A stretch of 56,251 nucleotides of DNA from the NCBI GenBank assembly GCA_034659475.1, contig JAYEHK010000038.1, positions 1 through 56,251 on the forward strand. Reading direction: 5' to 3'. Below are positions 51,933 to 56,251 of the stretch, in pieces; positions within the stretch are counted from its first letter, which is position 1; each line of letters starts with the position of its first letter. Source of the DNA: JAYEHK01 sp034659475 (GTDB taxonomy: Bacteria > Bacillota > Syntrophomonadia > Syntrophomonadales > Syntrophomonadaceae). The notes below the pieces were generated by a model. The model was given only the letters and a program-made list of their open reading frames with translations. It made no database searches and had not been told where the DNA came from. The position numbers were made by a program, and so were the translations under genes.

Positions 51933-52993
51933 GATGTTTGCTTTTCCTCCTTTAATACCTCAACCAGCACCTCTGAAAAGAGTTGTGCCGCGTATTTTGC
52001 TTCATCTAATGTATTATAATCGCTTCCAAACTCTAAAAGCAAGGCATGGGTATTATATTCTTGATTATACGTTCCTGACTTCTTCCGAACCCCTCTGATC
52101 AGGCCAGGATACTGTTTTTCAGCCTGTCTGTACAATCGGTTGGCAAAGAGATAGTTCTTCTGCCAGTGAGGATGTGGTTTTCTTTCATCACTGCCTACAA
52201 CAATGAGAATTTGGGCACTTGATTTTCCATCTATGGTTACTCGCGGTGCCGTTTTGGTCCCCGGAATACTATCCCGATGAACATCAAAAAGGCCTATGGC
52301 TTTCGGATCTTTGGCACAAATATCACTTACGGTTTCCCTCGACATGGTATAGCTTTTGTTATACTCGGGAAAATCATGTATTTTATCAATAAATATTCCA
52401 CTCATGCCCCTTTTGCTGCACTCTTCAGCCAGTGTTTGCGCAACCGTATTAACCAGTCCCCGGTCGCCTTCTAATTTTGCTTTCCCACTATTGGGAATAT
52501 ATGATTCGGCACTATGAGTACAGTAAAAATACGCCTTTTGATCTTGAAACACTTCAGCGTTTTGATTTTCGTTATCATTTAAAAAAACCTGCTCTGTTTT
52601 TTCAAGTTGCCCAGCAACAACCGCAGGAAGTTCAATCTCAGCAGGCATCGGATCTTTTTCCAGCGGCACCGGAACAGGAGCTGCAAATGCCAGCACTTGA
52701 ATATGTTCGCTCAGCATCTTTTGGGGATTGGTACCCTGTACATAGGATGAATTCTCCGAGTCATTCTGACCCATTGCCCCCATCATTACGTTTGTCTCTC
52801 GAACCAGCATAGATGCCTGATCGGAATTAAGATCAGGACCGAGCGCCGCAATTAGATATCCGGTTTGATTACCGCGAAAGTCACCTATGGAAAAACCTTG
52901 AATATCCACAGTCAAACCTGCAATAATGGCTGCGACAAAGACCTGGATTAGCAAAATTCCTTTGATAAAACTAATAAAATTTTTACTCCTCAT
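51929..52993 (-). CDS. spoIIP: Stage II sporulation protein P
   Basis: SpoIIP is a septal peptidoglycan amidase/endopeptidase that works with SpoIID in engulfment. The 354-residue product has an N-terminal membrane anchor (about 8-28), a linker of about 120 residues and the C-terminal Amidase_3-like SpoIIP domain with YFYCTHSAESYIP, FDVHRDSIPGTK (the zinc His), RLYRQAEKQYPG and LLLEFGSDYNTLDEA (the Glu). The gpr protease gene that usually precedes it is missing; rpsT lies divergently upstream. Confidence 0.95.
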   Translation of the reverse strand: MRSKNFISFIKGILLIQVFVAAIIAGLTVDIQGFSIGDFRGNQTGYLIAALGPDLNSDQASMLVRETNVMMGAMGQNDSENSSYVQGTNPQKMLSEHIQVLAFAAPVPVPLEKDPMPAEIELPAVVAGQLEKTEQVFLNDNENQNAEVFQDQKAYFYCTHSAESYIPNSGKAKLEGDRGLVNTVAQTLAEECSKRGMSGIFIDKIHDFPEYNKSYTMSRETVSDICAKDPKAIGLFDVHRDSIPGTKTAPRVTIDGKSSAQILIVVGSDERKPHPHWQKNYLFANRLYRQAEKQYPGLIRGVRKKSGTYNQEYNTHALLLEFGSDYNTLDEAKYAAQLFSEVLVEVLKEEKQTS

Positions 52994-53103
52994 CCTGTCC
53001 CACTCCCCTACAAAATGCTTATTAAGCTTATGGTTTCAGCAAAAAAAATAGAACCGTCCATGGGTGTACTTACTTTATCCTGTGAAAAAAAAGTTCCTTA
53101 TTA

Positions 53104-53132
53104 TTGCATTTTGATTGCCGGAATGGTATAGT
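53104..53132 (+). promoter_or_regulatory. Promoter of rpsT
   Basis: TTGCAT (53104-53109) and TATAGT (53127-53132) are spaced by 17 bp. Confidence 0.75.
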
Positions 53133-53169
53133 GTTTCTGTTGGTTTTACATACGCAAGGAGGTGAAAAT

Positions 53170-53436
53170 GTGGCAAAAAGTAAAACTCCTGCTAAGAGAG
53201 CCCTAACCGCAGAAAAGAATCGTATTCGCAATAAGGGGAATAAGACAGAATTAAAATCAGCCATTAAAAGTTTTGAAATTTCTTTAAATGGTGATAACGC
53301 GGAAGTAGCAAATGAAAAATTGTTACATGCAACCTCCCTTATTGATAAAGGAGTAGCCAAAGGCTTACTCCATAAAAATACTGCTGCCAGAAAAAAGTCA
53401 GGTTTGGCAAAAAGATTCAATGCTATGGGTCAATAA
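53170..53436 (+). CDS. rpsT: 30S ribosomal protein S20
   Basis: S20 binds 16S rRNA early in assembly. The 88-residue product starts at GTG 53170 (VAKSKTPAKRALTAEKN), preceded by AAGGAGGTG, and has the helical S20 pattern with KRIRNKGNKTELKS-like (NRIRNKGNKTELKSAIK) and LLHKNTAARKKSGLAKR. It is one of the few plus-strand genes. Confidence 0.97.
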   Translation: MAKSKTPAKRALTAEKNRIRNKGNKTELKSAIKSFEISLNGDNAEVANEKLLHATSLIDKGVAKGLLHKNTAARKKSGLAKRFNAMGQ

Positions 53437-53446
53437 AGAAGCGCAT

Positions 53447-53480
53447 AAAAGTCTGTCGAAAGACAGGCTTTTCGTTTTTT
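53447..53480 (+). terminator. Terminator after rpsT
   Basis: The stem AAAAGTCTGTC/GACAGGCTTTT with a GAAA tetraloop is followed by CGTTTTTT. Confidence 0.92.
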
Positions 53481-53500
53481 AGGGGTAAATCGTTGCTGCA

Positions 53501-54478
53501 TTATCCTGACATTGAACAAATCTTGATGAAGAGCGTTTCCATTAAGATTCGTGGATCCCTTGACTCTGACTTAAAACTGATATCGAGTTTTAAAAAGAGT
53601 TCAAACAAACTCCGTAAATCATCCCAACTGAAATTACCATTCTTCTCCACCATTTTTTTCACTGTATATTCCTTCTGTCCCGTTAGGCTTTCAATCTGTT
53701 GCCTGGGAAGTCCCTGTTCCTGATAGTACTTCACTTTTGCCAGCGTAATAAACTGTCGGTTAATGATCGTCATCATAAGCAGATGGTGTTCTCCCTGTTC
53801 CTGCAGTTTATTAAAAGCCTGAAAAGCACCTCGCAGATTCTTATTTAATAAGGAATCAGTTAATTTAAACACCTTTATTTCCTGCCGACTGTCCAGCTCT
53901 TCCTCCAGTTCCTTAACGCCCACTGGTTTATCGAATTGCATTAATGACAATTTCTCTACCAACTGTTCCAGACAATACAAGTCCTGACCGCTGTTTGCTG
54001 CGGTTTTAATGGCCACAGGCTGTATGTTTAGATTTTTTTGCTGACACTGGTTTTTGAGCCAACCCTCCAAAAAAGCCGGCGTTGGTTTTTTTACAGCAAT
54101 GACTTCGGCCCGCTTTTGCAAACGCTTAGCAATAGGATTAGAAGCGGCCATTTCACGTGAGGAAAAAACCAGAATCTGTCCAGGATGTTCACGTTCAAAA
54201 TAATCATCCAAGACAGCCAGCACTTCTTCCGCTTTTTTGGGACGGCGTACAGACTTATTTAACCAGGATGGATTCTTAATAATAACAACCCTCCCCAGAC
54301 TGAATAATGGACTAAATTCCAGACTCTCGCCCAGTTCATTGGCACTCATCTCATCCACATCCAGATATAGAATATCAGACTCCCCATTCTCCTCATTCTG
54401 GGCAGTCACTAATTTATTAATTTCCTGATTCACCAGGTATGCTTCGTCACCCCAGATATAATAAGTATCATTCTTCAT
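53501..54478 (-). CDS. holA: DNA polymerase III delta subunit
   Basis: The delta subunit opens the sliding clamp in the clamp loader. The 325-residue product shows the expected YYIWGDEAYLVNQEINKL N-terminus, a divergent AAA-like fold with VVIIKNPSWLNK, and LDISFKSESRDPRILMETLFIKIC at the C-terminus. It converges with rpsT. Confidence 0.94.
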   Translation of the reverse strand: MKNDTYYIWGDEAYLVNQEINKLVTAQNEENGESDILYLDVDEMSANELGESLEFSPLFSLGRVVIIKNPSWLNKSVRRPKKAEEVLAVLDDYFEREHPGQILVFSSREMAASNPIAKRLQKRAEVIAVKKPTPAFLEGWLKNQCQQKNLNIQPVAIKTAANSGQDLYCLEQLVEKLSLMQFDKPVGVKELEEELDSRQEIKVFKLTDSLLNKNLRGAFQAFNKLQEQGEHHLLMMTIINRQFITLAKVKYYQEQGLPRQQIESLTGQKEYTVKKMVEKNGNFSWDDLRSLFELFLKLDISFKSESRDPRILMETLFIKICSMSG

Positions 54479-54633
54479 AAGCGAAAATAGTCTCCTTACG
54501 CATTATTACAGGCTCAGCTTCACCACTCGGAAACATATTACCCTTCCGAATAGCAGATTTTTTCTTTATGTTTTATTATACGTGTTCCTGCCCTATAGCT
54601 AAACCCAAAATCTCAACAAGTCCCATAATATGG

Positions 54634-54692
54634 TATAATTATCGTAACGATCACACTATACTGAGAACAGGAAAACCCTCTTTCGGTTTTTC
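54634..54692 (+). promoter_or_regulatory. Promoter and leader of the FAD-dependent dehydrogenase gene
   Basis: TATAAT at 54634-54639 has only a weak -35 partner. ATCGTAACGAT (54641-54651) is an 11-bp inverted repeat around the expected start, a possible operator. GAAAACC/GGTTTTTC (54671-54692) forms a hairpin ahead of a T-rich stretch and could attenuate transcription. Confidence 0.45.
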
Positions 54693-54728
54693 TTTATCTT
54701 TTTAGATAAGTAAAGAGGAGGAGCATCT

Positions 54729-56102
54729 ATGAACACTGAATATGACGTAATTATCATTGGCGCTGGTCCTGCAGGTATTTTTGCAGCACGTGAACTGGCT
54801 CTGCACAGTCATAAGAAAATTTTACTTCTGGAAAAAGGACGAGAAGTAGAAAAACGAAGCTGTCCTATGGATCACGGTGAAGAACAATGCCTGCAGTGCA
54901 AAACCTGTTCTATCATGAGTGGATGGGGCGGTGCCGGCGCCTTTTCCGATGGAAAGCTGACCCTTACCACCGCATACGGTGGCTGGTTGAATTCATATAT
55001 CAGTAACGATGAACTCATGGAACTCATCACTTATGCGGACTCCGTTTATGTGCAGAACGGTGCACCAGATCGTGTGTTTGGAACAGATCCCGAGGATTTC
55101 CTGCGCCTCGGCCAGCGAATCGCTCGTGCCAATTTAAAACTACTGCCTGCTAAAATCAGACATATGGGAACAGATAATTCGCTGCGGGTCTTGAGCAATT
55201 TACGAAACGAATTGACCGATAAAGTGGAGATCAGGACCAGTGAACAGGTCGAAGACATTCTGGTGGAAAATGAGCATCTGGTGGGCGTTAAAACTAACCA
55301 GAACACCTATTATTCTGACGCCATTATCTGCGCTCCGGGACGCGATGGTGCACAGTGGTTTTCGGAACAGGCTAGGAAATTAGAAATTCCCTTAACCAAC
55401 AACCAGATCGATATCGGTGTCCGGGTAGAAGTTCCCTCCCCCGTCATGAATGAATTTACCGAAAAGATCTGGGAGCCCAAACTGATCTATTACACCAAAG
55501 AGTTTGATGATGTGGTGCGCACCTTTTGTGTGAACCCCAATGGCTATGTCGCCATGGAAAACACCAACGGAGTCGTTACCGTAAACGGACACTCCTATGC
55601 TAATAAAAAAAGCACCAACACCAATTTCGCGTTGCTGGTCAGTCAGGAATTCACCGAACCGTTTAACCGCCCTATACTGTATGGCAGATATGTCGCCACC
55701 CTTGCCAATATGTTAAGCGGCAGCATCATCGTACAGCGTTACGGGGATCTTAAACGAGGACGCAGGTCTACGGAAACACGAATCGGTCGAGGCACTGTAC
55801 AGCCCACGCTTAAAGCAGCGGTTCCCGGAGATCTGTCTCTGGTTCTCCCCCACCGCTTCATGGTTGGAATTAAAGAATGCCTGGAAGCAATCGATGTAGC
55901 CATCCCAGGCGTTGCATCTGACCACACCCTGTTGTACGGGATTGAGGCCAAATTCTACTCAGCTCGTCCCCAGTTAAGCAAAACCCTGCAAACGCCTATA
56001 GAAGGACTGTGGGCAGTAGGTGACGGAGCCGGTGTCAGTCGCGGCCTCATTCAGGCCAGCGTCTCCGGCATTATTGCCGCTCGCGATCTGATGAAAAGCT
56101 GA
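54729..56102 (+). CDS. FAD-dependent dehydrogenase (COG2509 type)
   Basis: The 457-residue product has an N-terminal FAD-binding Rossmann motif (DVIIIGAGPAGIFAARELA, about 5-23), a CPMDHGEEQCLQCKTCSIMSGWGGAGAFSDGK segment with conserved cysteines in the family, and a C-terminal FAD motif (GLWAVGDGAGVSRGLIQASVSGIIAA). The substrate is unknown. GAGGAGGAG precedes the ATG. It is alone on the plus strand. Confidence 0.9.
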   Translation: MNTEYDVIIIGAGPAGIFAARELALHSHKKILLLEKGREVEKRSCPMDHGEEQCLQCKTCSIMSGWGGAGAFSDGKLTLTTAYGGWLNSYISNDELMELITYADSVYVQNGAPDRVFGTDPEDFLRLGQRIARANLKLLPAKIRHMGTDNSLRVLSNLRNELTDKVEIRTSEQVEDILVENEHLVGVKTNQNTYYSDAIICAPGRDGAQWFSEQARKLEIPLTNNQIDIGVRVEVPSPVMNEFTEKIWEPKLIYYTKEFDDVVRTFCVNPNGYVAMENTNGVVTVNGHSYANKKSTNTNFALLVSQEFTEPFNRPILYGRYVATLANMLSGSIIVQRYGDLKRGRRSTETRIGRGTVQPTLKAAVPGDLSLVLPHRFMVGIKECLEAIDVAIPGVASDHTLLYGIEAKFYSARPQLSKTLQTPIEGLWAVGDGAGVSRGLIQASVSGIIAARDLMKS

Positions 56103-56112
56103 CAAGGATGAC

Positions 56113-56251
56113 AAGGGGACGGTTTGATAGTCTCTAAAGAGTCCACATTCTCGGTACAACATGTCTTTACTCCATCTTTTCCAGCCGAATCCCCGACGTT
56201 GTCTTGCTTTCATCAGGTGCCTTCTCACTTTCTTTTCTACCCAATCTCTTA
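56113..56251 (-). pseudogene. C-terminal fragment of a group II intron-type reverse transcriptase
   Basis: On the minus strand, entering from the right edge, the frame reads RDWVEKKVRRHLMKARQR and RGFGWKRWSKDMLYRECGLF, then RDYQT. This RRGFGWKRW...LY...GLF.DY ending is one I associate with group II intron reverse transcriptases/maturases. The frame then continues into the end of the neighbouring gene without the expected stop. No intron domain V is visible in the 10 bases after it, so the copy seems truncated. Most of it lies outside the window. Confidence 0.45.

Overview
The window comes from an anaerobic, spore-forming, Clostridia-type Bacillota genome. The evidence is a two-subunit glycyl-tRNA synthetase behind a T-box leader, a CIRCE/HrcA heat-shock operon, sporulation genes (yqfC, yqfD, spoIIP), pyruvate phosphate dikinase with its regulatory kinase, and an archaeal-like (group III) chaperonin inside the dnaK operon. 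I do not name a genus. Nearly every gene lies on the minus strand.

Layout from left to right. (1) 1-9218 is a type I-C-like CRISPR-Cas locus. It has a ten-repeat array that runs off the left edge, a leader, then (in transcription order, right to left) cas5, cas8c, cas7, cas3, cas4, cas1, cas2. (2) 9219-10262 encodes a WYL-domain regulator that probably controls the cas operon. (3) 10595-11036 holds four tRNA genes (Asn, Met/Ile2, Glu, Val). (4) 11140-15159 is the macromolecular synthesis group rpoD-dnaG plus dgt. (5) 15475-20722 has an exported LysM protein, ppdK, ppsR and a CcpN-like HTH-CBS repressor. (6) 20818-24365 is glyS-glyQ with a T-box. (7) 24368-34678 is the conserved recO / deoC / era-cdd-dgkA-ybeY-pgpH-phoH-yqfD-yqfC / rpsU block. 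(8) 34756-38288 has a HIT protein, a frameshifted DUF2892 gene and an XRE-acyl-CoA dehydrogenase operon. (9) 38353-47906 runs mtaB, rsmE, prmA, dnaJ, dnaK, grpE, chaperonin, hrcA. (10) 48003-56251 has hemW, lepA, a yqxA-like gene, spoIIP, rpsT, holA, a FAD-dependent dehydrogenase and the end of a probable reverse transcriptase.

Most of this is conserved Bacillota gene order. The unusual parts are as follows. (a) The CRISPR effector genes appear to have been exchanged as a block. cas3 sits between cas7 and cas4 instead of upstream of cas5, while a 32-codon remnant that reads like the N-terminus of a different cas3, with its own ribosome binding site, survives upstream of cas5. A second coding-like scar survives upstream of cas4. 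(b) Two ~210-bp palindromic elements (23860-24069 and 26835-27044) differ by paired, compensatory substitutions; one lies inside the glyQS leader transcript, between the T-box and glyQ. (c) One spacer carries a complete promoter with a palindromic operator. (d) A group III chaperonin replaces GroEL next to hrcA. (e) A further 535-bp element with 38-bp perfect inverted arms separates lepA from the spoIIP operon.
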